Shown: positions 26,135 through 35,527 of the stretch, one piece after another
Layout: every line of letters starts with the position of its first letter
Numbering within the stretch: position 1 is the stretch's first letter
Origin: Chloroflexota bacterium
Lineage (GTDB): Bacteria > Chloroflexota > Dehalococcoidia > GIF9 > UBA5629
NCBI GenBank assembly: GCA_026389695.1
Contig: JAPLHI010000036.1
Coordinates: 1 to 61,559 of the forward strand
Direction of reading: 5' to 3'
DNA length: 61,559 nucleotides
Translations under genes and position numbers: made by a program
Notes under the pieces: generated by a model
The model's database searches: none
What the model was told of the DNA's origin: nothing
The model's input: the letters and a program-made list of their open reading frames with translations, nothing else

Positions 26135-26162
26135 TTGCACAAAACGTATTAGTTGTTATGAT
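26135..26162 (+). promoter_or_regulatory. Promoter of the TPR-gyrA unit
   Basis: TTGCAC at 26135-26140, 16-base spacer, TATGAT at 26157-26162. The short leader contains AAGGA before the ATG at 26183. Confidence 0.55.
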
Positions 26163-26182
26163 AGTAGCTAAGGATCAGCAGA

Positions 26183-27022
26183 ATGCCGGAACGTGACGAA
26201 GAAAAAGCCAGAATATGGCGCAAAATTGCCCAGGATGCCATCAAGCTGGCTACGGAAAACCGCTGGAAGGAAGCCGTAGCTGCCAATGAGAGGATCATAG
26301 AGGTTTTCCCGACTGACGTTGACGCCTATAACAGGCTGGGCCGTGCCCATATGGAACTGGGGGACTATAAGAAAGCCAGGGATGCTTATAGCAGGACACT
26401 GGAGCTGTCACCCAGTAATATTATAGCCAGAAAGAACCTGGAGCGGCTGGCCTTACTCAAAGGGGTCAATGTAGCCAAGAAGGAGCAGCGCCGCAAGGTA
26501 CCTCCCAATGCTTTCATTGCGGAAGTGGGCAAAGCAGGTGTGGTTAATTTAAAGGAACTGGCTCCCCAGCCTGTGCTGGTCAGTATGGCTCCGGGTGAGC
26601 AGGTTTTTCTCAAAGTAAGAAACCAGGATGTCGTTGCTGAAAATGACAAGAAGGAGTATTTGGGAGTTGTAGAGCCGGAGCACGGGCTTCGGCTGGCGAA
26701 GCTTATTAAAGGTGGAAACCAGTATATTTCGGCTATTGTCAGCCTTGACGGAGATAAAGTTAAAGTTATAATCCGCGAGACTTTTCAACATCCCAGCCAG
26801 GCAGGCAAACTTTCCTTTCCTATTAAGACAGCTGAAGCTTACCCCGCTCATGTTAAAGACAGCCTGCTCCGGCACAGCGCCGGCGAGGAAGAAGGCCTGG
26901 AAGAAATTGAATATGCCGAGTCTGAGGATGTTGAAACTGTACCGGAGGGTTTTTCCATATTTGAGGGATTCACGGCTCCCGATGACATAAATTCACACAA
27001 CCGTTTCGGAGACGAGGAGTAA
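26183..27022 (+). CDS. TPR-repeat protein directly upstream of gyrA
   Basis: A 279-residue soluble protein of unknown role. Two tetratricopeptide repeats occupy about 25-95 (ENRWKEAVAANERIIEVFP, then VDAYNRLGRAHMELGDYKKA). A conserved-looking beta-rich middle part (about 115-215, with EYLGVVEPEHGLRLAKLIKG) follows, and the last 50 residues are strongly acidic. Three bases separate it from gyrA, so the two are co-transcribed and probably co-translated. I do not recognise the middle domain. An adaptor function is only suggested by the TPR and acidic tail. Confidence 0.8.
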   Translation: MPERDEEKARIWRKIAQDAIKLATENRWKEAVAANERIIEVFPTDVDAYNRLGRAHMELGDYKKARDAYSRTLELSPSNIIARKNLERLALLKGVNVAKKEQRRKVPPNAFIAEVGKAGVVNLKELAPQPVLVSMAPGEQVFLKVRNQDVVAENDKKEYLGVVEPEHGLRLAKLIKGGNQYISAIVSLDGDKVKVIIRETFQHPSQAGKLSFPIKTAEAYPAHVKDSLLRHSAGEEEGLEEIEYAESEDVETVPEGFSIFEGFTAPDDINSHNRFGDEE

Positions 27023-27025
27023 AGC

Positions 27026-29602
27026 ATGGAACTGGGTATTTCGATAAAACCGATTGGCATAGAAGAAGAAATGAAGCGCTCTTACCTTGATTATGCCATG
27101 AGCGTCATCGTATCAAGGGCTCTGCCCGATGTGCGCGACGGTTTGAAGCCGGTACACCGCCGTATCCTCTATGCTATGTCCGAGTTAAACCTCAGGTATA
27201 ACACGCCTCATAAGAAGAGCGCCCGCATCGTGGGTGAAGTGCTTGGTAAATATCATCCCCATGGCGACACTTCAGTTTATGACGCCATGGTAAGGCTGGC
27301 GCAGGATTTCTCCATGCGTTACAAGCTGGTAGACGGCCAGGGTAACTTCGGCAGTGTAGATGACGACCCGCCGGCAGCTATGAGGTATACAGAGGCACGC
27401 CTTGCCAGGATCGCCGAGGAAATGCTGGTTGATATCGACAAGGATACCGTGGATTTTGTGCCTAATTTTGACGACAGCCTTAAGGAACCCTCTGTATTAC
27501 CGGCAAGGTTGCCCAATCTTCTGGTGAATGGTTCTTCCGGAATAGCAGTTGGTATGGCTACCAATATACCCCCCCACAACCTGATGGAGATATGCGATGC
27601 AATTAACTACTTGGTTGATAATCCTGAGGCTACCGTAGATGAGCTGATGCAATTTGTAAAAGGGCCTGACTTTCCTACGGCAGGCATTATTTGCGGCGTG
27701 GAAGGTATTAAAAATGCGTATGCTACGGGGCAGGGAAAGGTGGTGCTGCGCGCCAGGGTAGTAGAAGAAAATACGAAGGGCGGTAAAGCCCAGTTGGTAA
27801 TCACCGAATTGCCCTACCAGACCAATAAGGCTGAACTGGTTAGAAAAATAGCTGATCTGGCCCGCGATAAGCGATTGGAGGGAGTGAGCGATGTACGTGA
27901 TGAGTCCGACAGGCAAGGAATGCGCGTGGTTATCGGGCTGAAAAAGGATGCTCATCCGGCCAAGGTTCAGAACAACCTTTTCAAGAATACCGTTATGCAA
28001 ACAGCGTTTTTCATTAATATGATCGCGCTGATTGACGGCCAGCCGAAGGTAATCAACCTTAAAGAAGCTCTCCAGTGTTATGTGGAATTCAGGCAGGTAG
28101 TAATTACCCGCAGGACGAAATATGACGTTCAGAAAGCCAAGGAAAGGGCGCATATACTGGAAGGATTCAAAATCGCGCTGGATCACCTGGATGCGGTTAT
28201 CAAAACCATACGTGAATCTGAGACTGCGGAAGCTGCGCGCGGCAACCTGATGACCGAATTCACGCTCACCCAGTTGCAGGCTCAGGCTATCCTTGATATG
28301 CAGCTACGCAGGCTGGCCAATCTTGAACGTAAAAAGATTATCGATGAATACAAAGACACGCTGAAAACCATAAATCAACTTGAGGATTTGCTGGCTAACC
28401 CGGCAGAAATGCTTAAGCTTATTCAAAAGGATATACTGGAACTTAAGACCAAGTATGGGGACGCGCGCCGCACCGTTATATCCGGTGAGGAAATAGGACA
28501 ATTCCAGGTGCAGGACCTTATCCCGCACCAGGATGTGATCGTAACCCTCAGTGAGCAGGGTTATATTAAGAGGATACCCGCGGATGTCTTCCGCAAGCAG
28601 TTGCGCGGTGGCAGGGGAGTTAAAGGCATGGTGACCAGGGAAAGCGATGATGTCATGAGCTCCCTGGCCGCGGATACACATGACAACCTGCTGTTCTTCA
28701 CCAACAGAGGCCGTGTGTTCAAGATGAAATGCCACGAGATACAGGCAGACCTTTCCAGGACTACCAAGGGTATCAATATTGTGAACCTTATCCCGGTTGA
28801 GGCTAAGGAAAAGGTCACCGCCATGTTTGTACCAGAGAAAACAGACCCCGGGCTTTTCATGTTGCTAGCCACGTCCAAAGGTATCGTGAAGAAGACCTGC
28901 ATGGATCATTTCCAGGAGGTCCGGCGCAACGGGCTGATAGCCATGAAGCTGAGACAGGAAGAGGAACTGATCGGTGTGGACGTAGTGAGCCAGTCTGACA
29001 GGGTAATGCTGGTAAGCCGTAACGGGCAGGCCGTGAAGTTCGCTGTAGAACCGCTGCGCAACGCATCTCGTACCAGCGGTGGGGTCAGGGGAATCAACCT
29101 GAACAAGGGCGATATAGTGGTCAGCATGGGTACGGTTCGGACAGGTTGCGACCTGATCACTGTGACTGAAAATGGCTATGGAAAACGGACGAGGGTGGAT
29201 AAATTCCCTCTGCACGGGAGGGGCGGAAAAGGGGTAATGGCTCACCGTGTGAACGCTAAGACCGGGAAAGTAATTGCCGCCAAGTTCGTACCGCCCGGAT
29301 ATGAGTTGTTTATTACAACTGCCAAGGGCATCCAGTTGAGGATTAACGTTGATGTTCAAAAAGAAGTTAGAGGCGTCGGCGAAGGCGAGAAAAAGAAAAG
29401 GCGCGAGGGCGTTCCGGTGAAAGGCAGGATCACACAGGGTGTCATGCTTTCAAGACTTGATGAAGACGACCGCGTGGTCTCCATAGCACTTGTCGAAAAG
29501 GAAAGTCTGGAGGAGACGGAAGCAAAGCAGACGAAGGCTATTACTAAACCTCCCAGTAAAGCTATTGTTCCCGAGCAGCCGCAACTTCCCTTTGCAGCAT
29601 AA
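27026..29602 (+). CDS. gyrA: DNA gyrase subunit A
   Basis: An 858-residue breakage-reunion subunit. The catalytic Tyr is Y121 in AAMRYTEARL. The quinolone-resistance region reads HGDTSVYDAMVR, with Thr at the position of E. coli Ser83 and Asp at that of Asp87. The C-terminal beta-pinwheel starts with a GyrA-box-like QLRGGRGVKG, which favours GyrA over ParC. The C-terminus carries a long KKKRRE...KQTKAITKPP tail. Full length and intact, unlike gyrB in this window. Confidence 0.96.
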   Translation: MELGISIKPIGIEEEMKRSYLDYAMSVIVSRALPDVRDGLKPVHRRILYAMSELNLRYNTPHKKSARIVGEVLGKYHPHGDTSVYDAMVRLAQDFSMRYKLVDGQGNFGSVDDDPPAAMRYTEARLARIAEEMLVDIDKDTVDFVPNFDDSLKEPSVLPARLPNLLVNGSSGIAVGMATNIPPHNLMEICDAINYLVDNPEATVDELMQFVKGPDFPTAGIICGVEGIKNAYATGQGKVVLRARVVEENTKGGKAQLVITELPYQTNKAELVRKIADLARDKRLEGVSDVRDESDRQGMRVVIGLKKDAHPAKVQNNLFKNTVMQTAFFINMIALIDGQPKVINLKEALQCYVEFRQVVITRRTKYDVQKAKERAHILEGFKIALDHLDAVIKTIRESETAEAARGNLMTEFTLTQLQAQAILDMQLRRLANLERKKIIDEYKDTLKTINQLEDLLANPAEMLKLIQKDILELKTKYGDARRTVISGEEIGQFQVQDLIPHQDVIVTLSEQGYIKRIPADVFRKQLRGGRGVKGMVTRESDDVMSSLAADTHDNLLFFTNRGRVFKMKCHEIQADLSRTTKGINIVNLIPVEAKEKVTAMFVPEKTDPGLFMLLATSKGIVKKTCMDHFQEVRRNGLIAMKLRQEEELIGVDVVSQSDRVMLVSRNGQAVKFAVEPLRNASRTSGGVRGINLNKGDIVVSMGTVRTGCDLITVTENGYGKRTRVDKFPLHGRGGKGVMAHRVNAKTGKVIAAKFVPPGYELFITTAKGIQLRINVDVQKEVRGVGEGEKKKRREGVPVKGRITQGVMLSRLDEDDRVVSIALVEKESLEETEAKQTKAITKPPSKAIVPEQPQLPFAA

Positions 29603-30208
29603 ATGGAAAATTTTATAAAGGTACTGCAGCAGTTCGGTCTGACATTCTTACCCATTTTTGTGGCCATGGATGCAATAAGCGTCGTTCCCATTCTACTGCC
29701 CCTGACCCAGGATATGCAGGCAAAGGAAAGACGCAGGGTAATCCGGCTTGCGCTTATAACCGCGCTCGGACTGGGATTAGGTTTTGTTGCCATAGGCAAG
29801 GGAATTTTTGTTTTTCTTGGTATCACAGCCAATGACTTTATGATCGCGGGTGGCCTTTTTCTCTTCCTCCTTGCCGCCAAGGAAATGATCACGGGTAAAA
29901 TGTTTGAAACACAGGCTTCCATAGGCGCCGAAATGATAGGCGTAGTACCCATCGGTACACCGCTCATTGTAGGCCCGGCCGTACTAACCACATTACTTAT
30001 ATTAAGTGACCTGTACAATATAATTATCGTGATTATTGCCTTTATCACTAATCTTCTGATTGCATGGCTGATTTTTGCGCAGGCAACCAGGCTGGTTACA
30101 TTCCTTGGACAATCGGGTGTCAAGGCTGCTTCCAAGATCATGGGGCTCTTTCTGGCGGCTATTGCAGTGAAAATGGTGCGTCAGGGTATTATGGGGATCA
30201 TCGGTTGA
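29603..30208 (+). CDS. MarC-family integral membrane protein
   Basis: 201 residues with six predicted membrane segments. FVAMDAISVVPILLPLT and PIGTPLIVGPAVLTTLLIL are the two family-typical stretches with conserved P/G residues. MarC proteins (UPF0056) have no established substrate; an antibiotic-resistance role was not confirmed. It starts on the base after the gyrA stop, which suggests coupled expression. Confidence 0.88.
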   Translation: MENFIKVLQQFGLTFLPIFVAMDAISVVPILLPLTQDMQAKERRRVIRLALITALGLGLGFVAIGKGIFVFLGITANDFMIAGGLFLFLLAAKEMITGKMFETQASIGAEMIGVVPIGTPLIVGPAVLTTLLILSDLYNIIIVIIAFITNLLIAWLIFAQATRLVTFLGQSGVKAASKIMGLFLAAIAVKMVRQGIMGIIG

Positions 30209-30245
30209 AACCCCTCTGAAAATCAAATATTCAGGTGTGAAAAAT

Positions 30246-30941
30246 ATGAAGCTTATTTTTGTTCATGGTTCCGGAGGTTGCGGCGCCATGTGGCAACTTC
30301 AGACACAATATTTCAAGGACGCGGATGCTGTAGATCTTCCCGGCCATCCGCAAGGTAAGTTATGCATCAGCGTTGAGGAATATGCCGACTGGCTGCATGA
30401 CTATGTCAGGGAAAAGAGATATAAGGATATCGTGCTTGCAGGGCACTCCCTGGGAGGTGGTATAGTGCTGGCTTATGCGCTCAAATATCCACAGGACTTG
30501 AAGGGTATAATAATTGTGGGATCAGGGGCCCGCCTGCGTGTGCTGCCCCTCCTCTTGGAGGCCACCAGGGGCAAGCTTAATGATACTCAGGGTTGGTTGG
30601 ACGAGCTGGTGGTACCGCTTTACGCCACTGTCGATGAAAACATACGCTGGATAATACTGCCGAAGCTAACTGCTGTGGGACCCGCGGCACAGTTGAACGA
30701 CTTTCTTTGCTGCGATAAATTCGATATTATGGATCAAGTCAGTCTCATCAAAGTGCCTGCGCTGGCTATCGTGGGCGATAACGACACTATGACACCGGTA
30801 AAATATTCGCAGTATCTGGTGAAAAATATGACCGACTGTAAAATGACGGTCATTGAAGGGGCAACGCATCTGGCTTGCCTTGAGAAGCCCGATGATGTAC
30901 ACCGGGCCATAGAAGTATTCGTGAAAGCAATAGGAAGTTAG
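30246..30941 (+). CDS. Alpha/beta hydrolase
   Basis: 231 residues with the classic hydrolase order: HGSGGCG oxyanion loop, nucleophile elbow GHSLGG, acid DNDTMTP and histidine in ATHLACLEKP. The substrate is unknown. I chose the ATG at 30246 over the GTG at 30237 because AGGTG precedes it at a suitable distance. Neighbours give no metabolic hint. Confidence 0.85.
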   Translation: MKLIFVHGSGGCGAMWQLQTQYFKDADAVDLPGHPQGKLCISVEEYADWLHDYVREKRYKDIVLAGHSLGGGIVLAYALKYPQDLKGIIIVGSGARLRVLPLLLEATRGKLNDTQGWLDELVVPLYATVDENIRWIILPKLTAVGPAAQLNDFLCCDKFDIMDQVSLIKVPALAIVGDNDTMTPVKYSQYLVKNMTDCKMTVIEGATHLACLEKPDDVHRAIEVFVKAIGS

Positions 30942-30956
30942 GAAGTATATCGTATT

Positions 30957-32075
30957 ATGAGAGGCTCTCTGCGTATAGCGCGTATAGCCGGAATCGACAT
31001 CAGGATTCACTACACCTGGATATTCATTTTTTTTCTGATAACCTGGTCACTGGCAGTAGCGTATTTTCCCGTTGAGTATCCGGGGTGGGATATTGCGGTC
31101 TACTGGATAACATCGGTTGCAGCGGCGCTGCTGTTGTTTATTTCCGTTCTGCTGCACGAGCTGGCGCACTCTCTGGTAGCCAAATCACGCGGCCTCCCCG
31201 TTAAAAGCATCACGCTGTTTCTGCTGGGGGGTATCAGCAATCTTGAGAGTGAGCCACAAGACCCCGGACTGGAGTTCATGGTGGCCATAGCAGGTCCTCT
31301 TTCCAGTCTGGTACTGGCTGCCATTTTCTGGGGTGTGGATACGCTGGGGCTGACTACACTGAGCCCGGTTAAGGCGACGGTTGATTATTTGATCACAATT
31401 AATATATTGCTGGCTGCGTTTAATATACTGCCGGGTTTCCCGCTGGATGGCGGGCGTGTTTTACGCTCTATTATTTGGGGTGCTACCGGCAATCTTCAGA
31501 AAGCTACCAACATCGCCTCCACAGTTGGCCAGGCCTTCGGATGGCTCATGATTGCCCTTGGCGTTTTCTGGGCCCTCACGGGCAATCTGATGAATGGTAT
31601 CTGGCTGGTATTTATCGGCTGGTTTCTTAACGGCGCGGCAGAGTCGGCGCGGCGCGAATTGGAGCTGCGCTCGCTCTGGTTGAATGTGCGTGTGGCCAAC
31701 GTGATGAACGATAGACCTGAAACTATTGAGTCCGTGGCGCCCGTGGATAAGCTTGTTAATGAAGTCTATGTCAAGAGAGGTATGAGAACGGCGCCCGTGG
31801 TTGACGATAACAGACTGGTGGGCATTATAACGCTTACTGATGTGAGGAAAATACCCCAGGATACGTGGCAGATGACACCGGTTTCACAGGCTATGACGCG
31901 TAGCCCGTTATATACGGTGAAGCCGGATGACAACATGAGCGTAGCAGTTAACCTGATGGCGGAACATGGAGTCAACCAGTTGCCCGTAGTAGTTGAAGAT
32001 AGACTTGTCGGTATGCTGTGCCGGGCAGATGTCATCAGGTACGTGCAGGTACACCATGAGCTGGGTCGTCGATAG
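30957..32075 (+). CDS. Site-2 protease family zinc metalloprotease with C-terminal CBS pair
   Basis: A 372-residue membrane protease. Zinc ligands are HELAH at 67-71 and the Asp in NILPGFPLDGGR, the two hallmarks of S2P enzymes. About five membrane segments occupy residues 15-225. From about 245 to the end are two CBS motifs (ANVMNDRPETIES, SQAMTRSPLYTVKP) that may sense adenine nucleotides. The type is SpoIVFB-like with CBS domains. The substrate is unknown. Confidence 0.93.
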   Translation: MRGSLRIARIAGIDIRIHYTWIFIFFLITWSLAVAYFPVEYPGWDIAVYWITSVAAALLLFISVLLHELAHSLVAKSRGLPVKSITLFLLGGISNLESEPQDPGLEFMVAIAGPLSSLVLAAIFWGVDTLGLTTLSPVKATVDYLITINILLAAFNILPGFPLDGGRVLRSIIWGATGNLQKATNIASTVGQAFGWLMIALGVFWALTGNLMNGIWLVFIGWFLNGAAESARRELELRSLWLNVRVANVMNDRPETIESVAPVDKLVNEVYVKRGMRTAPVVDDNRLVGIITLTDVRKIPQDTWQMTPVSQAMTRSPLYTVKPDDNMSVAVNLMAEHGVNQLPVVVEDRLVGMLCRADVIRYVQVHHELGRR

Positions 32076-32113
32076 TAGCTCTGTAACACGGGTGAGTAAA
32101 AAGGATTGCCCTG

Positions 32114-32575
32114 CTATTTCACGTGTGGTTTCCGTATAGTTAATACCGGGCAGGAGGCCTGCCTTACAATCTGCTCGGTAACAGATCCGGATATAAACCT
32201 CCGCCAGCCGGATAAACCGTGCGTAGCAATCACAATCAGGTCAATATTTTTTTCGGCGGCATAACGCGTGATTTCACCGGCAGCATTGCCGATAAGTACC
32301 TCGGTGACCACAGTGACACCCTTGGTAATGCGCTGCTCTATAAGGCTTTTAATAGATCTTTCAGATTGCGCCTCGAGCTCCTGCTGATACGAGGATACGT
32401 TAAAACTGGCCGACTCCACCCCTATGGGAGCTTCAACGATGGGGACCAGCGGTACCGTGTTTATTATATGTAAAGTTGCAGAGAAATGGGCGGCAAGCTC
32501 ATCAGCAGCTTTGAGTGCCTCGAAAGAAGGTTCGCTGAAATCGGTCGGACACAGTATGTTCTTGATCGGCAGCAT
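32114..32575 (-). CDS. Universal stress protein (UspA family)
   Basis: 153 residues with the UspA fold: ILCPTDFSEPS at the N-terminus and the nucleotide-binding ATHGLSGWRRFISGS loop (G-x2-G-x9-G-S type), so an ATP-binding member. It is transcribed away from the zinc-ribbon TPR gene. Each of the two promoters carries one arm of a 14-bp inverted repeat. Confidence 0.92.
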   Translation of the reverse strand: MLPIKNILCPTDFSEPSFEALKAADELAAHFSATLHIINTVPLVPIVEAPIGVESASFNVSSYQQELEAQSERSIKSLIEQRITKGVTVVTEVLIGNAAGEITRYAAEKNIDLIVIATHGLSGWRRFISGSVTEQIVRQASCPVLTIRKPHVK

Positions 32576-32669
32576 CTCTATTTACCCCTCCATTAAAGAT
32601 TTAATCGCGCATGTTGTAATTTATTCGCAAGCCCAACCCTTTTAAAGAAACTGCTTGCGATTTATTTTG

Positions 32670-32762
32670 CAGCTATATTTACATCATAACAGGCATAATT
32701 TGTCAAGGGATTTTATATATATTTTTTAGTTTTACTGTTGTATAATCGTGTAAATATAGCTG
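32670..32762. promoter_or_regulatory. Divergent promoter region with a 14-bp inverted repeat (operator candidate)
   Basis: CAGCTATATTTACA at 32670-32683 is the exact reverse complement of TGTAAATATAGCTG at 32749-32762. Read in each direction of transcription, TGTAAATATAGCTG lies at or just after a -10 box: TATAAT at 32741-32746 for the plus-strand gene, and TATGAT or TGTAAA on the minus strand for uspA, with TTGACA at 32701-32706. This is the pattern of one regulator acting on both genes. Confidence 0.6.
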
Positions 32763-32777
32763 TCATCACGTATTTAT

Positions 32778-33602
32778 ATGCAGCAGACATTTGTATGTCC
32801 CCGGTGTAATAACATAGCCCATCTAGGGCAGCGCTTTTGCGGCTATTGCGACCTGAGCTTTGTGTATAAATGCCAGCAATGCGGCAGCGTGGTTGATCCA
32901 GGCTTCAATTACTGCGGAGGATGCGGCACCAAGGTTAGCTGGATAATTCCTCTGCATCCAAAAAAAGAGACACCGCAGGTTGAGGAGGCCGGGGAATCAA
33001 GGGAAGTTACAACTCAAAAAACACGGAGACACCCTGCTGAAATTCACCAAGAAAAAAGCTTCGACCTGCTTAAAGAAGGGCATTATACGCTAGCCATCGA
33101 TGAATTGACCAAGGCTATCCATTACGACCCTGACAAAGCTATAGTGTACCTGCTGCGCGGAGGCGCCTATTATAAAAATGGCGATTACAAACTGGCATTA
33201 CCTGATTTTGACAAGGCCATAGAACTTGATCCAAACCTTTCGGCGGCATTTTATAACCGCGGCAGCATATTTTATTATAGGGAACAGTTTGACAGGGCTA
33301 TCCAGGATTTCACGCAGGCCATCAACCTGGATTCGAGTGACCCGGGAGCATTCCATAACCGGGGGTGTGCTTACCTCATGAAAGAAGAATACGACAAGGC
33401 TATTGAAGATATCAGCATGTCTATAGTTCTGGACTCGAGCGATCCCAGGGTTTACCACAGCCGGGGGACAGCCTACATGAAAAGCGGGAGAACAAGACAG
33501 GCCATACAGGATTTCAAAAAAGTTATCAGCATGGCCACGGATAAGGATATTGCCCACAGGGCTGAGCTAATACTTGAGGAACTTGAGGCAGCCGAGTCCT
33601 GA
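32778..33602 (+). CDS. Double zinc-ribbon TPR protein
   Basis: A 274-residue protein with two N-terminal zinc ribbons: C7, C10, C21, C24 and C32, C35, C46, C49. A short charged linker follows, then about five tetratricopeptide repeats from 90 to 265 (FDLLKEGHYTLAIDELTKAI, YFKNGDYKLALPDFDKAIEL-like units). No membrane segment. The architecture suggests a protein-protein or nucleic-acid adaptor, but no function is known to me. There is no clear ribosome-binding site. It shares its control region with uspA. Confidence 0.85.
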   Translation: MQQTFVCPRCNNIAHLGQRFCGYCDLSFVYKCQQCGSVVDPGFNYCGGCGTKVSWIIPLHPKKETPQVEEAGESREVTTQKTRRHPAEIHQEKSFDLLKEGHYTLAIDELTKAIHYDPDKAIVYLLRGGAYYKNGDYKLALPDFDKAIELDPNLSAAFYNRGSIFYYREQFDRAIQDFTQAINLDSSDPGAFHNRGCAYLMKEEYDKAIEDISMSIVLDSSDPRVYHSRGTAYMKSGRTRQAIQDFKKVISMATDKDIAHRAELILEELEAAES

Positions 33603-33612
33603 TAATACGTTA

Positions 33613-34824
33613 TTAAGCAGCGCCCGAGTCATCTTCCTTTTCTTCCGGGGGAATTTCAAGCAAGATAACATCACCTTCGCTGATTTGTACCTCTTCTATG
33701 CCCCTCTCTTTCCGGATATCATCAATTTTATTGAGCGGCTTTTCAAGCTGATTGCGGCGTGTGCTCGACAGGCTGTTAAACTCGTTCTGTGCTTCCTGGA
33801 TTTTCTTGCCTATTTTATCCATCGATTCCGCAAAGCGTTTCCACTGCTTGCCAAACTCGTTAAACAGCTTCAATATCTCGTTGGTGGCCTTTTCCATCTT
33901 GAAGTTCTCCAGTGCCTGCCTGATAAGCGCCAGGATGGCATAAAGAGTTACAGGTGAACACAAAACGACTTTGTTTTTCAGGGCAACGTCCAGTAGGGTG
34001 GGATCGTTTTCGTTAATAAAGTGGTAGACCTGCTCGTTGGGTATTAGTACCAGCACGTAGTCCACAGTATTTTCTTCAGGATTGATATAGTCTCTGGTGG
34101 TTACCTCTTTGATGCGTTGCCGGGTGTCACTTATAAAGGCTACCCTGAAGATCTCCCTGTCGGCTTCTGCTTCCGCATTTACATATTTCATATAGTTGTC
34201 AAGGGGAAACTTAACGTCCATGTTTAATAGCAGCTTGTTAGGCAGCAGGAAAGTATAATCTGGCCTGGAGCCGGATACGTCCGAGGTCTGTTGTTTGATG
34301 TAGTTGGTCCCTTCAACGAGCCCGATATTTTGCAGTATATCGTCGGCCATGCGCTCGCCCCATTGACCTCGCACCCGGGTGTTACCCAGCGCCATCTGGA
34401 GTTTGCCCGTTGTTTCCTGAAGCCTCATGGTCTGTTCCGAGGCAAGCTGAATCTGCTGGCTGAGCTGGCCGAATTTCTCCGCCCGGTCCTTTTCGAAATT
34501 GTTTACCAGGTTCTCCACATTATTCAGGTTGTCCCGGATCTCTTTGAGTGATTGGTCTATAAGCTGCTTTTTGGCATCGAGGTTTTGTTCTCCAAGCGCG
34601 GTGTGCTTGGAAATGACTTCCTCCGATAAATTTACCAGGTGCTGTACGGAGGTTTGCATAGATGTATCGGTGAAGGCGGCAAGGTTCTTTTGTATATCGC
34701 CGCTGATAGCAAGCATATCCTGCTTGTAGTATGGCTTATAAACGCGCGTGATGACGATTGTTACGATCACACCGATAAGGAGTCCCGCTGCAAAGATCAG
34801 TCCGTAAATCATTAAGTCATTCAT
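33613..34824 (-). CDS. rmuC: RmuC family DNA recombination protein
   Basis: 403 residues: one N-terminal membrane anchor (about 5-27), a coiled coil (about 40-150) and the RmuC nuclease-like domain beginning with VRGQWGERMADDILQNIGL and containing SRPDYTFLLPN and LNMDVKFPLDNY. RmuC limits inversions between short repeats; the activity is inferred from its restriction-enzyme-like fold. It is convergent with the zinc-ribbon TPR gene. Confidence 0.93.
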   Translation of the reverse strand: MNDLMIYGLIFAAGLLIGVIVTIVITRVYKPYYKQDMLAISGDIQKNLAAFTDTSMQTSVQHLVNLSEEVISKHTALGEQNLDAKKQLIDQSLKEIRDNLNNVENLVNNFEKDRAEKFGQLSQQIQLASEQTMRLQETTGKLQMALGNTRVRGQWGERMADDILQNIGLVEGTNYIKQQTSDVSGSRPDYTFLLPNKLLLNMDVKFPLDNYMKYVNAEAEADREIFRVAFISDTRQRIKEVTTRDYINPEENTVDYVLVLIPNEQVYHFINENDPTLLDVALKNKVVLCSPVTLYAILALIRQALENFKMEKATNEILKLFNEFGKQWKRFAESMDKIGKKIQEAQNEFNSLSSTRRNQLEKPLNKIDDIRKERGIEEVQISEGDVILLEIPPEEKEDDSGAA

Positions 34825-34892
34825 ACTTCACCGCCTAATAAATTATTGCGCATGAATTTTAATCGGCCGGTCATTATCCGGAATAATTTTCT

Positions 34893-35489
34893 CTAAAACC
34901 TCGGTATAAGTTCATCCCAGGGTGTGTTTTTATCAATACCCAGAGAAGAAGCTATCATAAACAGGGAAAATAGCAGGACAATCACCGCTATAATCAAAAT
35001 TACGTAGGCGGCCAGCCCGATAACTCCCCACCACATCCACCTCCTCTGCACCTGCTTGAAATGATCGATGCTGTCCCATTTCTTGCTTCGCCAGGCCCAT
35101 TCATTACCCTTAATGCCCAGTATGATACGCATAGTCAGGCCGGCGATCCAACCGACATAGGGTAAAATGCTCAGCAAGGCCAGCAATGAGATCCAGACAT
35201 TATTGCCTATTCCCCAGATCCAGGTAAGTAAAAAGCCGCCCCAGTTCCAGCCTTTGATTTCGCTAGGAACATTCGCTAAAGAACCGGTTCCGGAAGTATT
35301 AAAGCCTGTGGCGACAGGTTTCGCGGGCCAGGAGCCCGTTTTTAAGCGCGTTTCAACACAGGAGTTGCAGTATATCTGGTTGCCTATAGATGTTTTGCAT
35401 TCGGGGCAGACAAACCGGCCGCAACTGAAACAGGCGCCTGTGGCATCGCGGTCCAGGTGAACTGAGCATTTCATCATTGTTGCCTCCAC
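34893..35489 (-). CDS. B-box zinc-finger membrane protein, copy 1
   Basis: 198 residues. An eight-ligand B-box-like zinc finger (C8, H11, C20, C23, C28, C31, C41, C44) is followed by a linker rich in P/T/S. A membrane part opens with GWNWGGFLLTWIWGIGNNVW and has about three hydrophobic segments. The stretch GNEWAWRSKKWDSIDHFKQVQ separates the second and third. The downstream neighbour is a paralogue with the same order. Function unknown; a role in membrane-associated protein interaction is only a guess. Confidence 0.78.
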   Translation of the reverse strand: MEATMMKCSVHLDRDATGACFSCGRFVCPECKTSIGNQIYCNSCVETRLKTGSWPAKPVATGFNTSGTGSLANVPSEIKGWNWGGFLLTWIWGIGNNVWISLLALLSILPYVGWIAGLTMRIILGIKGNEWAWRSKKWDSIDHFKQVQRRWMWWGVIGLAAYVILIIAVIVLLFSLFMIASSLGIDKNTPWDELIPRF

Positions 35490-35527
35490 CCATTATCCCT
35501 TATAAAGATCACGGTCAACATGGCTGA

